From: Limimaricola cinnabarinus LL-001
GTDB lineage: Bacteria > Pseudomonadota > Alphaproteobacteria > Rhodobacterales > Rhodobacteraceae
NCBI RefSeq assembly: GCF_000466965.1
Contig: NZ_BATB01000002.1
Coordinates: 1 to 64,000, forward strand
Direction: 5' to 3'
DNA: 64,000 bases
In this document: piece after piece, positions 55,238 to 64,000 of the stretch
Position numbering within the stretch: position 1 is the stretch's first letter
Layout: each line of letters starts with the position of its first letter
Position numbers and translations under genes: made by a program
The notes under the pieces: model-generated
What the model saw: only the letters and a program-made list of their open reading frames with translations
Databases searched by the model: none
Told to the model about the DNA's origin: nothing

Positions 55238-55429
55238 ATGGCCGACAAGACCCCCCAGATGTCCCCCGACATGCCCGAGGCCGCGAAGCGCGCCCTCGAT
55301 GAGGCGCGCGCCCGGCGAGCGGCGCTGGACGAGGCCGCGAAATTGCCGACCGAGCTTGGCGGCCGCGACGGTCCCGAGCCGGTGCGCTACGGCGATTGGG
55401 AAAAACAGGGCCTCGCCATCGACTTCTAG
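55238..55429 (+). CDS. sdhAF4: Succinate dehydrogenase assembly factor 4-like (DUF1674)
   Basis: 63 residues. The C-terminal motif (LPTELGGRDGPEPVRYGDWEKQGLAIDF) is the DUF1674 signature; the eukaryotic member SDHAF4 protects flavinated SdhA before complex II assembly. The N-terminal part is a short acidic/basic helix. CAGGAGA ahead of the ATG at 55238. It faces dapB, stop to stop, with almost no space. Confidence 0.9.
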   Translation: MADKTPQMSPDMPEAAKRALDEARARRAALDEAAKLPTELGGRDGPEPVRYGDWEKQGLAIDF

Positions 55430-55433
55430 GGTC

Positions 55434-56252
55434 TCAGCGCGCGAGGCCCAGCACGTCGACCATGTCGTAGGCGCCGGGCGACCGCCCCTGCCCCCACAGC
55501 GCGGCCTGAAGCGCGCCGCGCGCGAAGATCATCCGGTCGGTCGCCATGTGGCGGATCACGATCCGTTCGCCCTTTCCCGCGAAGATCACGTCGTGTTCGC
55601 CCACGATGTCGCCGCCGCGAATCGCCGAAAAGCCGATATGGCCCCGGATGCGCGGCCCGGTGATGCCGTCGCGGCCCCGGTCCGCGATCTCGGGCAGCGT
55701 CACGCCGCGCCCCTCGGCTGCGGCCTCGCCCAGCATCAGCGCGGTGCCCGAGGGGGCGTCGGCCTTGCGGTTGTGATGCGCCTCGACCACCTCGATGTCC
55801 CAGCCGTCGTCGAGGGCGGCGGCGACCATCTTGGTCAGCCCGGTGAGCAGGTTCACCCCGAGGCTCATGTTGCCCGCGCGCACCTGCACCGAATGACGCG
55901 AGGCAGGGATCAGCCGCTCGATCTGGGCCGCGTCGAAGCCGGTGGTGCCGATGACATGCACAGCCCGCGCCTGCGCCGCGAGATGCGCGGTCTCCAGCGT
56001 CGTCTCGGGCGTGGTGAAGTCGATCACCGCCTGCGCGCGCGCCATCGCCTCGAGCGGGTCGTCGCTCACCGCGACGCCCATGGCGGGGCCGCCCATCGCA
56101 TGGCCGACATCCTGACCGACCCACTCGTGGCCCGCCCGCACCACCGCACCGGCGAGCCGCGCGCGACCGCTGTCGCAGACGGCCCGCACGAGCATCTGCC
56201 CCATCCGGCCCGCCGCCCCCATGATCACGATCCCCGGTGCTGTCTCGGTCAT
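55434..56252 (-). CDS. dapB: 4-hydroxy-tetrahydrodipicolinate reductase
   Basis: NAD(P)H-dependent step of the diaminopimelate/lysine pathway; 272 residues. The dinucleotide motif [15 protein letters not shown] at the N-terminus, the substrate loop [19 protein letters not shown] with the catalytic His-His and Lys, and GTTGF ([11 protein letters not shown]) are canonical. ATG at 56252. It is divergent from rbfA by about 85 bases and convergent with sdhAF4. Confidence 0.97.
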   Translation of the reverse strand: MTETAPGIVIMGAAGRMGQMLVRAVCDSGRARLAGAVVRAGHEWVGQDVGHAMGGPAMGVAVSDDPLEAMARAQAVIDFTTPETTLETAHLAAQARAVHVIGTTGFDAAQIERLIPASRHSVQVRAGNMSLGVNLLTGLTKMVAAALDDGWDIEVVEAHHNRKADAPSGTALMLGEAAAEGRGVTLPEIADRGRDGITGPRIRGHIGFSAIRGGDIVGEHDVIFAGKGERIVIRHMATDRMIFARGALQAALWGQGRSPGAYDMVDVLGLAR

Positions 56253-56337
56253 GCCCTAGTCCTTTCGAATGCTGCCCCTTCCTCGCGCGAGCCGCGCCCG
56301 CTTGGCAAGACCGGCCCCGGAGACTAGATGAAGCCGC

Positions 56338-56787
56338 ATGAGCAAAACCCGTTCCTCCGAGCCCCGTGGCCCGTCGCAGCGTCAGCTGCGGGTGGGCGAA
56401 CTGATCCGCCGCAGCCTGTCCGAGCTGCTGACCCGTGGCGACCTGCACGAGCCCGAACTGTCGGGCATGTCGATCACCGTGGGCGAGGTCCGGGCCACGC
56501 CCGATCTCAAACGCGCCACCTGCTTCGTGCTGCCCTTGGGCGGTGGCGACGAAGAGACGATGCTGGCCGCGCTGCGCCGCGCCAAGCCCGAGATCCGCTT
56601 CCTGCTGGCCCGCAACATGAAGCTCAAGCACGCGCCGGACCTCAAGTTCGAGATCGACCGCACCTTCGACCGGATGGACGAAACACGCCGTCTGCTGTCG
56701 GACGAAAAGGTCCGCCGCGACGTCGAAGCCGACGACATCGCCCCGGACGATGCCGGGCCGGACGGCGCGGAGGGGGACGCGGGATGA
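56338..56787 (+). CDS. rbfA: Ribosome-binding factor A
   Basis: Small-subunit maturation factor for the 16S 5' end; 149 residues. The KH-like core is seen in RQLRVGELIRRSLSELLTRGD, VGEVRATPDLKRATCFVLPLG and RFLLARNMKLKHAPDLKFEIDRTFDR. The C-terminus carries a variable acidic extension (DVEADDIAPDDAGPDGAEGDAG). It overlaps the following glycosidase gene by four bases (ATGA). Confidence 0.95.
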   Translation: MSKTRSSEPRGPSQRQLRVGELIRRSLSELLTRGDLHEPELSGMSITVGEVRATPDLKRATCFVLPLGGGDEETMLAALRRAKPEIRFLLARNMKLKHAPDLKFEIDRTFDRMDETRRLLSDEKVRRDVEADDIAPDDAGPDGAEGDAG

Positions 56788-57547
56788 TCAGGCACCTCGC
56801 TTTGGCCGCGCTCGGCCTCGGCGCGGCCTACGCCCTGCCCGCGTCGTCCCAGGCCGCGACCTGCGAGGATATCGATTACGAAGGGCTGTCCTACACCGCC
56901 TGCGAGGTCGACCCCGCCGGCGACGACCTGCGGCTGTTCCTGACCGATGCACAGGGCGGGCTCTATGGCAGCTTTCAGGCGATCGACCGCGAGGCGGACG
57001 GAGCGAGCTGGTCTTCGCGATGAATGCGGGCATGTACCATCCCGACCGCCGCCCCGTGGGGCAATATCTCGAAAACGGCGACGAGGTGATGCGCCTCGTC
57101 ACCAATGCCGGCCCCGGCAATTTCGGCATGCTGCCCAACGGCGTGTTCTGCATCGGCGAGGACAGCGCGCGCGCGATCGAGACGCTGCGCTACGAGCGCG
57201 AGGCGCCCGAGTGCCGCTATGCCACGCAGTCCGGCCCGATGCTGGTGATCGACGGCGAATTGCACCCGCGTTTTTTGCCCGACAGCACCTCGCGCAACAT
57301 CCGCAACGGCGTCGGCACGACCGATGCGGGTGACCGCGCGGTTTTCGTCATTGCCAATCAGCCGGTGACATTTCACGAGTTCGGCTCGTTCTTCCGCGAC
57401 CACCTCGGCTTGCCGCAAGCGCTCTATTTCGACGGCAATGTCAGCCGCTTGCATGCGCCGGAGCTGAATCGCTCGGACTTCGGCTTTGCCATGGGGCCGA
57501 TCGTCGGCGTGCTGTCGCCCGTTGACGAGGCGCGCCCCGGCGGCTAG
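56784..57547 (+). CDS. Phosphodiester glycosidase-like (NAGPA/DUF2233) exported protein, frameshifted
   Basis: About 254 residues. Signal peptide (MIRHLALAALGLGAAYALPASSQA) in the first frame; the conserved domain begins in the second: ELVFAMNAGMYHPDRRPVGQYLENG, NFGMLPNGVFCIGED, QSGPMLVIDGELHP, IRNGVGTTDAGDRAVFVIANQPVTFHEFGSFFRDHLG, ALYFDGNVSRLHAPEL. This is the phosphodiester-glycosidase fold that includes the mammalian mannose-6-phosphate uncovering enzyme; the bacterial substrate is unknown. The shift lies at about 56992-57008. The start overlaps the rbfA stop (ATGA), so it is co-translated with rbfA; truB follows by 33 bases. Confidence 0.82.
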
Positions 57548-57580
57548 GCCCCGCGACCTTACGGGATCAACGGGGGCGAC

Positions 57581-58486
57581 ATGGCACGCAAGCGCAAGGG
57601 ACGCGACATCTCGGGCTGGCTCGTGGTGGACAAGCCCGCGGGCCTGACCTCCACGGCCGTGGTCAACAAGGTCAAATGGGCCTTCGACGCCAAGAAGGCG
57701 GGCCACGCCGGCACGCTCGACCCCGACGCCACCGGCGTGCTTGCCGTGGCGCTGGGCGAGGCGACCAAGACGGTGCCCTTCATCACCGACGCGCTGAAGG
57801 CCTACGAGTTCACCGTGACCTTCGGGGCCGCGACCAACACCGACGACGCCGAGGGCGAGGTCATCGCCCGCGCGGAGGCCCGCCCCACGGATGCCGAAAT
57901 CAAGGAGGCGCTGCACGGCTTTGTCGGCGACATCGAGCAGGTCCCGCCCGCCTTCTCGGCGGTCAAGGTCGATGGCCAGCGCGCCTATGCGCGCGCGCGC
58001 GCGGGCGAAGAGTTGGAACTGGCCGCCCGCCCGCTCTGGGTCGAGAGCCTGATCCTGATGGACCGCCCCGACGCCGACCACGCCGTGCTCGAGATGGTCT
58101 GCGGCAAGGGCGGCTACGTGCGCTCCATCGCCCGCGATCTGGGCAAGAAGCTCGGCTGTCTGGGCCATGTGCGCGAGCTGCGCCGGGTGTGGTCGGGGCC
58201 GTTCACCGCCGCCGAAGGGGTGACGCTCGATCAGATCGAGGCCGAAGCCAAATCCGAGACGCTCGACCGGTTCCTGCGGCCGCTCGAGGATGGCCTGGCC
58301 GATCTGCCGCGCGTCACCTGCTCGGCCGAATCGGCCACGCGGCTGCGCAACGGCAACCCCGCCCCGGTGATCGCCTCGGGCCTCGATTACGGCGAGGAGG
58401 CATGGGCCGCGCATGAGGGCCACGCCGTGGCGGTGGGCCGGGTCATGGGGCCGGAGCTGCATCCCTCCCGCGTCTTCGTCGTCTGA
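57581..58486 (+). CDS. truB: tRNA pseudouridine(55) synthase
   Basis: Makes pseudouridine 55 in tRNAs; 301 residues. The catalytic aspartate is Asp47 in [13 protein letters not shown]. Further segments: [21 protein letters not shown] at the start, [23 protein letters not shown] and [19 protein letters not shown]. The C-terminal PUA-like part ends at [10 protein letters not shown]-type sequence. It is the third gene of the rbfA group; rpsO, the classical neighbour, is 50 kb away. Confidence 0.96.
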   Translation: MARKRKGRDISGWLVVDKPAGLTSTAVVNKVKWAFDAKKAGHAGTLDPDATGVLAVALGEATKTVPFITDALKAYEFTVTFGAATNTDDAEGEVIARAEARPTDAEIKEALHGFVGDIEQVPPAFSAVKVDGQRAYARARAGEELELAARPLWVESLILMDRPDADHAVLEMVCGKGGYVRSIARDLGKKLGCLGHVRELRRVWSGPFTAAEGVTLDQIEAEAKSETLDRFLRPLEDGLADLPRVTCSAESATRLRNGNPAPVIASGLDYGEEAWAAHEGHAVAVGRVMGPELHPSRVFVV

Positions 58487-58503
58487 CGGCCGCGCAGCAA
58501 GAC

Positions 58504-59268
58504 CTAGAACACCGCGCGCCGCACGAGGTTGAGCCCGGCGACCAGCAGCACCGCCAGCGTCACGCGGCGGAACGCCTGCTGGTCGATCCGGTCATGCGCC
58601 AGCCCGCCGAGCATCATGCCTGCCACCGCCGGGACGATCATGAAGAGCGAGAACGGCAGCGTCGCGGCGTTGAGCACGCCCGATTGCAGATGCGCGCCCG
58701 ACAGCGCCAGCGCGCCGAGGCCGTAGATCACTCCCTGCACCCGGATCGAATCGCCCTTGGGCGTGTCGATCGCGGTGAGATAGGCCACCGTCGGCGGCCC
58801 CCAGACACCCGAGACCCCGCCGACGAAGCCCGAAAAGCCGCCGATCAGCGCCTCGATCACATTGGTCTTCTCCGGCACCTTCGGCTTCCAGCCCGAGAGC
58901 TGCAGGATGGCGAAGGCCGAGACCGGCGCGCCGATCAACAAAAAGAGCGCCTCGGTCGAGAGCACCCGCACCAGCTGCGCGCTGAGCGCCAGCATCAGCC
59001 CGCCGACGATCAGGTAGACGCGAAACCGCCTCACGGTGGAGAGCGCCGCCGCGCCGCCCTGTCGCAGCGCCTGCATGCCGTTGGTCACCAGCGTCGGTGC
59101 GATCAGCGCCGCCAGCGCCAGCTCTGGCGGCAGGAACAGCGACATCGCCGAGATCATGATCATCGGCATGGCAAAGCCGACCATCCCCTTTACGATACCC
59201 GCCCCGAAGCCCACGAGAACGGACAGCAGCACGAGCTGCGGCGGCATCAAATCGGCAAAGGGATACAT
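58504..59268 (-). CDS. TauE/SafE-family sulfite exporter-like permease
   Basis: 254-residue inner-membrane protein with about eight hydrophobic segments in two repeats. First repeat motif VGFGAGIVKGMVGFAMPMIMI; second repeat GGFSGFVGGVSGVWGPPTVAYLTAI. The family moves sulfite, sulfoacetate or other small organic anions. The substrate is unknown here. Start at 59268 (MYPFADLM); an in-frame GTG is three codons upstream. It converges on truB and follows recO in the same direction across 63 bases. Confidence 0.9.
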   Translation of the reverse strand: MYPFADLMPPQLVLLSVLVGFGAGIVKGMVGFAMPMIMISAMSLFLPPELALAALIAPTLVTNGMQALRQGGAAALSTVRRFRVYLIVGGLMLALSAQLVRVLSTEALFLLIGAPVSAFAILQLSGWKPKVPEKTNVIEALIGGFSGFVGGVSGVWGPPTVAYLTAIDTPKGDSIRVQGVIYGLGALALSGAHLQSGVLNAATLPFSLFMIVPAVAGMMLGGLAHDRIDQQAFRRVTLAVLLVAGLNLVRRAVF

Positions 59269-59331
59269 GCGGCTCACAGATTATTCGGTCGCCGCAGTGG
59301 TGGCTGGAAAGCGGGGCCCCGGCAAGGGGCC

Positions 59332-60060
59332 TCAGCCGATCCTCTGGATCGCCTCGATCAGCCGCGCCCGCGCCGGCGGCAGGGGGCGGTCGCCGGAGCC
59401 GGGCACGAGCCGGTGCTCGATGAACCAGCCGGTGGTCCTGAGCGCGGCGACGATGTCGGCGGCCTCGGCCTCCCCCTCGCCGCGCAGCACCGGCGGCAGC
59501 GGCAGGAGCTTCGACGCCCATTCCCCCGCGCCCTCGCGGCTCACCGCGCGGCCCGACTTCGGGCTGACGAGATCGAGGCCCTCGGTCGCGCCCGTCACCG
59601 CGCAGGAGGTCAGATCGAGCGCGAAACCCATCTCCTCCAGAAGCGCCAGCTCCCAGCGCAGATAGGCCAGCGGCCAGATTTCGGTTTCGCCCAGCAGATC
59701 GAGCAGCGCCATGGTGCGATCGTAAAGGGGCGGGTGCGGGTCGCGCTCGGGCAGCACGGTGACGAGGAGCGCCGCCACGGCGTTGAGACCCGCCAGCGCC
59801 AGCCGGTCCTCCATCACTTGCGCTGCGCGCGAGCGTAGCGGTTCGAAGGTGAAGTTGCCCAGATGCTCGCCCAGCCGCGCCTTCCATGTCAGGTCGAGCT
59901 GCGCGCCGGGCTGCAAGAGCGGCGCGATACGGCGCGAGCCGCCGCCCCGCACCACACCCGCATGCAGGCCGTGACTGCGGGTGAAGACCTCTATGATGGC
60001 CGAGCCCTCGCCATGGCGGCGCACCCGCAGGAGCGCACCCTCCTCGCGCCACTCGATCAT
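59332..60060 (-). CDS. recO: DNA repair protein RecO
   Basis: Loads RecA onto SSB-covered gaps with RecFR; 242 residues. The N-terminal OB fold ([39 protein letters not shown]) and the C-terminal helical domain with a modest zinc-site remnant ([27 protein letters not shown]) follow the family. Only one of the usual four cysteines is evident, so the zinc site is probably lost, as in other alphaproteobacteria. It is seven bases downstream of the rnhA stop on the minus strand. Confidence 0.93.
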   Translation of the reverse strand: MIEWREEGALLRVRRHGEGSAIIEVFTRSHGLHAGVVRGGGSRRIAPLLQPGAQLDLTWKARLGEHLGNFTFEPLRSRAAQVMEDRLALAGLNAVAALLVTVLPERDPHPPLYDRTMALLDLLGETEIWPLAYLRWELALLEEMGFALDLTSCAVTGATEGLDLVSPKSGRAVSREGAGEWASKLLPLPPVLRGEGEAEAADIVAALRTTGWFIEHRLVPGSGDRPLPPARARLIEAIQRIG

Positions 60061-60067
60061 GCGCGGA

Positions 60068-60535
60068 TCACGCGCGGGCGCGGCCCGGCTTGAACGGCGC
60101 CATGCCGGCGCGGGCCAATTCGTCGGCGCGCTCGTTCTCGGGATGCCCGGCGTGACCCTTGACCCATGTCCAGACCACCGTATGCCGCGCCGCTGCCTCG
60201 TCGAGGCGGCGCCACAGATCCTCGTTCTTGACCGGTTTGCCGGTCGAGGTCCGCCACCCCTTGCGCTTCCATCCCGCCATCCATTCGGTGATGCCCCCCT
60301 TCACATAGGCGCTGTCGGTCACGACGGTAAGCTTCGAGGGCTTGCCCAGCGCCTCGAGCGCGGCGATCGCGGCCATCAGCTCCATGCGGTTGTTGGTGGT
60401 CATCACCTCACCGCCCTTGAGCTCGCGCTCCTTGGTGACGGTCTCGCCATCCTTGGCCTGCAAAAGCGCGCCCCAGCCGCCGGGGCCGGGATTGCCCGAA
60501 CAGGCGCCGTCGGTGAAGGCGAAGATCTTGGCCAT
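60068..60535 (-). CDS. rnhA: Ribonuclease HI
   Basis: Degrades RNA of RNA-DNA hybrids; 155 residues. Active-site carboxylates are visible: the first Asp in [18 protein letters not shown], the Glu in [15 protein letters not shown], the Asp in [12 protein letters not shown] and the last Asp region in [16 protein letters not shown]. GGxGW ([10 protein letters not shown]) is the substrate-binding loop. It heads a small minus-strand group with recO and is divergent from the catalase gene. Confidence 0.97.
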   Translation of the reverse strand: MAKIFAFTDGACSGNPGPGGWGALLQAKDGETVTKERELKGGEVMTTNNRMELMAAIAALEALGKPSKLTVVTDSAYVKGGITEWMAGWKRKGWRTSTGKPVKNEDLWRRLDEAAARHTVVWTWVKGHAGHPENERADELARAGMAPFKPGRARA

Positions 60536-60671
60536 GGAGGGGCTCCGGTCAAAGGGGTCGGGGCGTTCCCTTTAGGCGAAGCTCCGCCGTGCGGCAACGT
60601 ACCCTTGGGAACCGATGCACCGGCTTTGGGGGTTCTTCGGGCGTGACTTCACCGAATTCGGAGCCTTTTCC

Positions 60672-61496
60672 ATGTTCCATCACTCATCCAAACTTCAGTA
60701 TCAGGTCCGCGTCGACAAGCCCTCGCCGGCCTTCGCCAAGCATCTGCAGCAGGCGATCGGCGGCATCGAGGGCGAGATCCGCGTCGCGATGCAGTACTTC
60801 TTTCAGGCGATGGGCGCGCGCGGGGACAGCAAGTACCGTGACATGCTGATGATGACCGCGACCGAGGAACTGAGCCACATCGAGTTTCTGGGCCACGCCG
60901 TGGCGCTCAACCTTGAAGGCGCGCCCGTCGAGGTACAGGACGAGGCGGCGAAGGACCCGGTCGTCCATGCGATCTTGGGCGGCATGAACCCGCGCCACAT
61001 CCTGTCCTCGGGCCTCTCGGCGATGCCCGTCAACGCCAACGGCGTGCCCTTCGACATGAGCCACGTCTATGCGACCGGCAACCTCGCCGCCGACATGATG
61101 GCCAACGCCACCGCCGAATCGGGCGGCCGGGTGCTGGCGTCGCGGCTCTACAACATGACCGACGACGCAGGCATGAAGGACATGCTGTCCTTTCTCATCG
61201 CGCGCGACACGATGCACCAACAACAGTGGCTCGCGGTGATCGAGGAGCTGGGCGGCTGGGAGGCGGCTCTGCCGATCCCGAACTCCACCCCACAGGAGCA
61301 CGAGGCGACCGAGCACAGCTACTATTTCCTCAACACCTCGCTCGACGAGCCGACCCCGCAGGGCCGCTGGACTTCCGGTCCCTCGCTCGACGGGCGCGGC
61401 ACCTTCTCGGTCATGGAAAAGCCCGAGCCACTGGGCCAGAAGCCCGATCTCGGCAAGGCCAAGCCGAAGACCGGCACCCAGACCGAGCAGCAGTGA
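60672..61496 (+). CDS. Manganese catalase
   Basis: Heme-free catalase that splits hydrogen peroxide at a dimanganese centre; 274 residues. Ligand-bearing helices are visible: GGIEGEIRVAMQYFFQAMGARG (Glu), TATEELSHIEFLGHAVAL (Glu, His) and DAGMKDMLSFLIARDTMHQQQWLAVIEELGGWE (Glu-region, His). The start at 60672 (MFHHSSKLQYQVRVDKPSPAFA) is standard for the family. No operon partner is seen on this strand. It complements the 1-Cys peroxiredoxin at 12068 in peroxide defence. Confidence 0.93.
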   Translation: MFHHSSKLQYQVRVDKPSPAFAKHLQQAIGGIEGEIRVAMQYFFQAMGARGDSKYRDMLMMTATEELSHIEFLGHAVALNLEGAPVEVQDEAAKDPVVHAILGGMNPRHILSSGLSAMPVNANGVPFDMSHVYATGNLAADMMANATAESGGRVLASRLYNMTDDAGMKDMLSFLIARDTMHQQQWLAVIEELGGWEAALPIPNSTPQEHEATEHSYYFLNTSLDEPTPQGRWTSGPSLDGRGTFSVMEKPEPLGQKPDLGKAKPKTGTQTEQQ

Positions 61497-61714
61497 CACG
61501 GCGCGGGCGGGCTCTTCGGACCCGCCCGACCTCCAAGGCCCGGGTGCGATGCCTGCTGGGCCAGATGCTCAATGAACCAACCTCGTCGCCTCGGGCCGAC
61601 GTCGCCCAAGCATCGAAGAGTGAGATACGAGACGCGCCGATCGCCGCGGCGCGCGGCAGGTCATCACGCGAACAGGGGGCTCCAGCCTCGGGGCAAGCGC
61701 CGCGCGCGGGCCTC

Positions 61715-62674
61715 TCAGGCAGTTTCGCGCAGGATGCGCGGCACCTTGAACTCCACGTTCTCCTGCGCCGTCTCGACCAGCTTCACCGTTACGTCGTAGC
61801 GCGCCCGGAAGGCTTCGATGACCTCCTCGACCAGCACCTCCGGCGCACTCGCCCCGGCAGTCAGCCCCAGCGACCCGATGCCCTCGAGCGCGCGCCAGTC
61901 GATGTCGGCGGCACGCTGGACGAGTTGGGCATAGGCGCAGCCCGCCTTCGAGGCGACCTCGACGAGGCGCTTGGAGTTCGATGAGTTCGGCGCGCCGACG
62001 ACCAGCAGGGCATCGCAATCGGGCGCCATCGCCTTCACTGCCTCCTGCCGGTTGGTGGTCGCATAGCAGATGTCTTCCTTGCCCGGCCCCTTGATCGCGG
62101 GAAACCGCGCCTTGAGGGCCGCGACGATGCCCGCCGTGTCGTCGACCGACAGCGTCGTCTGCGTGACATAGGCGAGGCGTTGGGGATCGCGCACCGCGAC
62201 CGTGGCAACGTCGGCCTCGGTCTCGACCAGAAGCACCTCGCCCTCGGGCAGCTGCCCCATCGTGCCCACTGTCTCGGGATGGCCCGCATGACCGATCATG
62301 ATCATCTGGAGACCTTCGGCGGAATGACGCGCCGCCTCGTTGTGCACCTTGGTCACCAGCGGGCAGGTCGCATCGACCTGGATCATCTCGCGCCGCGTGG
62401 CCTCGGCGGGAACGGACTTGGCGACGCCATGGGCGGAAAAGATCACCGGGCGGTCGTCGGGCGCCTCGTCCAGCTCCTCGACAAAGATCGCGCCCTTGGC
62501 GCGCAGATCGTCGACGACATAGCGGTTGTGCACGATCTCGTGGCGCACATAGACCGGGGCACCCCATTTCTCGAGCGCCATCTCGACGATCTTGATGGCG
62601 CGGTCGACGCCCGCGCAAAAGCCGCGCGGCGCGGCGAGATGCAGGGTCAGGGGCGGCAGGGTGGTCTCGGTCAT
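61715..62674 (-). CDS. ispH: 4-hydroxy-3-methylbut-2-enyl diphosphate reductase
   Basis: Last step of the MEP isoprenoid pathway; a [4Fe-4S] enzyme of 319 residues. The three cluster cysteines are in [26 protein letters not shown] and [12 protein letters not shown]; the catalytic glutamate (Glu126 of E. coli) and the SNS motif ([11 protein letters not shown]) are present. ATG at 62674. It is separated from the catalase gene by about 220 bases in which I see nothing convincing. Chain length matches the family. Confidence 0.97.
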   Translation of the reverse strand: MTETTLPPLTLHLAAPRGFCAGVDRAIKIVEMALEKWGAPVYVRHEIVHNRYVVDDLRAKGAIFVEELDEAPDDRPVIFSAHGVAKSVPAEATRREMIQVDATCPLVTKVHNEAARHSAEGLQMIMIGHAGHPETVGTMGQLPEGEVLLVETEADVATVAVRDPQRLAYVTQTTLSVDDTAGIVAALKARFPAIKGPGKEDICYATTNRQEAVKAMAPDCDALLVVGAPNSSNSKRLVEVASKAGCAYAQLVQRAADIDWRALEGIGSLGLTAGASAPEVLVEEVIEAFRARYDVTVKLVETAQENVEFKVPRILRETA

Positions 62675-62781
62675 CGGGGGGCCTCCGGGGCACGCTTGGC
62701 CGGTCGCATGGACGTCGCTTGGGATGCCGCACAGCTAAGCATTCCGGACGCCGAGGTCCAGCACCCGCCCCGACGCCGCGC

Positions 62782-63351
62782 TCAGTCCTCCTGATCCGCA
62801 CCGCCTTGGGCGGGCCCATGCTGGCGGGAGGGGCGTCCAACGACATCGCGCAGCTCCTCCAGATCGATGAAGTTGTCGGCCTGCCTGCGCAGCTCGTCGG
62901 AGATCATCGACGGCGAGGACCGAACCGAGGACACCACCGACACCCGAACCGCGCGCCGTTGCAGTGCCTCGGCCAGGGACCGGAAATCGCCGTCGCCCGA
63001 GAACAGCACCGCGTGATCGATCCGCCCGGCGATATCGAGCGCATCGACCGTCAGCTCCACCTCCATGTTGCCCTTGATCTTGCGCCGCCCCTGCGCATCG
63101 GTGAATTCGCGCGCGGGCTTGGTGCGCATGGTGAAGCCGTTGTATTGGAGCCAGTCCACCAAGGGCCGGATCGGCGAATATTCGTCGCCGTCGAGCAGGG
63201 CGGTGTAGTAATACGCCCGGACCAACCGGCCCCGGCGCATGAACTCCTGCCGCAGAAGCTTGTAGTCGATGTCGAACCCCAAGGCCTTGCCGGTGGCGTG
63301 CAGGTTGGCGCCGTCGATGAACAGCGCAAGGCGTTCGTCCCGATAGAACAT
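62782..63351 (-). CDS. NYN-domain (LabA/DUF88) protein
   Basis: 189 residues of the PIN-like NYN fold, a possible RNase. The signature ALFIDGANLHATGKALGFDIDYKLLRQEF has the metal Asp, and the second acidic residues lie in VLFSGDGDFRSLAEALQRRAVRVSVVS. C-terminal segment ADNFIDLEELRDVVGR is typical. The start at 63351 (MFYRDERLALF) matches homologues; ATG 63411 in frame with its own GGGA upstream is an alternative that would add 20 residues. It is divergent from folK. Confidence 0.9.
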   Translation of the reverse strand: MFYRDERLALFIDGANLHATGKALGFDIDYKLLRQEFMRRGRLVRAYYYTALLDGDEYSPIRPLVDWLQYNGFTMRTKPAREFTDAQGRRKIKGNMEVELTVDALDIAGRIDHAVLFSGDGDFRSLAEALQRRAVRVSVVSSVRSSPSMISDELRRQADNFIDLEELRDVVGRPSRQHGPAQGGADQED

Positions 63352-63469
63352 TGTCAAAAAAACCCCTATTGAAATACCGCCGAGCCTGATCGGGTCCGGA
63401 TGATCGAACATGCCAATCCCCTCCCTGCCTCTCTTTGTCCGGGGAAATCAAGCGCAGGAAACACTTTGT

Positions 63470-64000
63470 ATGCCGCAACGGAACAGTCCATACGTGCAGC
63501 CGATCAAGCGGCGGGCCCTGATCGCGCTGGGGGCCAATGCGGCGGCACCTCAGGGATCGCCGGCCCAGAGCCTGCGCGCGGCGATGGCACAGGTCGCAGC
63601 GCTGGGTTCTGCCGTGCGAGAGAGCAGGCTTTGGCGCAGCCCCGCTTTTCCGGCGGGCATCGGCCCTGACTTCGTCAACGCCGTCATGGTGCTGGAGACC
63701 GAGCGCGATGCTGACGACCTGCTTGCCGAACTGCACCGCGTGGAAGCGGCCTTCGGCCGCGAGAGGCAGACCCGCTGGGGACCACGCAGCCTCGATCTCG
63801 ACCTTCTGGCGCTCGACGATCTGGTGCTGCCGGACCTCGCCGCGTGGTCGCTCTGGCGCGACCTGACCCCTGAAGCGCAGGCTCGCGAGACGCCGGATCG
63901 CCTGATCCTGCCGCATCCGCGGCTGCAGGATCGCGGCTTCGTGCTGGCGCCCTTGGCCGAGGTCGCGCCGGACTGGCGCCATCCGGTCACCGGCTTCGAC
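63470..64000 (+). CDS. folK: 2-amino-4-hydroxy-6-hydroxymethyldihydropteridine pyrophosphokinase (partial, cut by window end)
   Basis: HPPK, a step of folate synthesis that pyrophosphorylates hydroxymethyl-dihydropterin. The frame is open through 177 codons to the last base, with no stop yet. Start ATG 63470 after AGGAA at 63456. Family motifs: ALIALGANAAAPQGSPAQSLRAAM at the N-terminus, ESRLWRSPAFP, and the ATP/pterin site RWGPRSLDLDLLALDD, then PHPRLQDRGFVLAPLAEVAPDWRHP. The gene was located by translating the end of the window. The nearby NYN gene is divergent. Confidence 0.93.
   Translation, partial: MPQRNSPYVQPIKRRALIALGANAAAPQGSPAQSLRAAMAQVAALGSAVRESRLWRSPAFPAGIGPDFVNAVMVLETERDADDLLAELHRVEAAFGRERQTRWGPRSLDLDLLALDDLVLPDLAAWSLWRDLTPEAQARETPDRLILPHPRLQDRGFVLAPLAEVAPDWRHPVTGFD

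Noticed and set aside
1-64000. tRNA or rRNA genes
   Set aside because: No GGTTCRANTC T-loop with a cloverleaf and no 16S/23S-like stretch was seen in any intergenic gap. tRNAscan would confirm.
1-64000. CRISPR array, prophage, integron, insertion sequence or defence island
   Set aside because: No spaced direct repeats, transposase, integrase or known defence gene is present; gene content is core-like throughout.

Overview
The window is chromosomal DNA from a high-GC alphaproteobacterium, almost certainly a member of the Rhodobacteraceae (Rhodobacter/Roseobacter type). Reasons: the protein families and their order (three tandem peptide deformylases before fmt; rsmB, heparinase-like gene, purH, lspA, DUF3035-like lipoprotein and two M16 peptidases in a row; a cob cluster with a CbiX-type chelatase), very high GC with strong third-position bias, and many ATGA, GTGA and TGATG gene overlaps. 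Roughly 70 protein genes are tightly packed. I see no rRNA, tRNA, CRISPR array, insertion sequence, prophage or integrase, and no gap over 300 bases without a gene.

Layout. 1-146: 5' end of tuf. 349-1849: an iron-linked pair (secreted protein plus PKHD-type hydroxylase) behind a perfect 17-bp palindrome. 1905-4232: parC. 4373-7722: SH3 protein, SDR, twin-TM protein, PduO-type adenosyltransferase, RTX protein. 7892-10479: rpsO-pnp. 10659-20444: accessory metabolism and envelope (OMP, L,D-transpeptidase, 1-Cys peroxiredoxin, aldehyde dehydrogenase, MhqO/MhqD-like pair, RluA enzyme, XRE-cupin regulator, fRMsr-type GAF protein, HspQ, AEC transporter, lytic transglycosylase-like lipoprotein, cupin). 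20530-26037: lolA, ftsK, dapC on the minus strand. 26242-31532: UbiH-type hydroxylase, Trm112-like protein, Lon-N protein, thioredoxin/TPR protein, exonuclease III, response regulator. 31690-33263: ribA and a YkuD protein. 33321-35698: fmt and three deformylases. 35798-37346: MalY/PatB lyase and a hypothetical. 37418-44008: cobalamin cluster cobM, cbiG-cobJ, cobI, cobL, cobH, cbiX and a small membrane protein. 44190-50442: lipoprotein, mutL, two M16 peptidases, DUF3035-like lipoprotein, lspA. 50453-55154: purH, heparinase-like protein, rsmB. 55238-58486: sdhAF4, dapB, rbfA, glycosidase, truB. 58504-64000: TauE, recO, rnhA, Mn catalase, ispH, NYN protein, folK (cut by the window end).

The main cross-cutting observation is quality-related. 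Ten frameshifts in nine genes, plus a probable eleventh in the SH3 gene, interrupt otherwise intact proteins, including pnp, ftsK and dapC. All lie in GC-rich short runs. Single-base consensus errors explain this better than gene decay, so these genes should be read as functional until resequenced. They are listed as CDS spanning the shift.

I found no convincing undescribed multi-gene system. The most interesting items are the iron-box-like operator, a deformylase paralogue lacking two key active-site features, a CbiG-CobJ fusion beside a CbiX with a histidine-rich tail, and a RibA with what looks like a decayed RibB domain.
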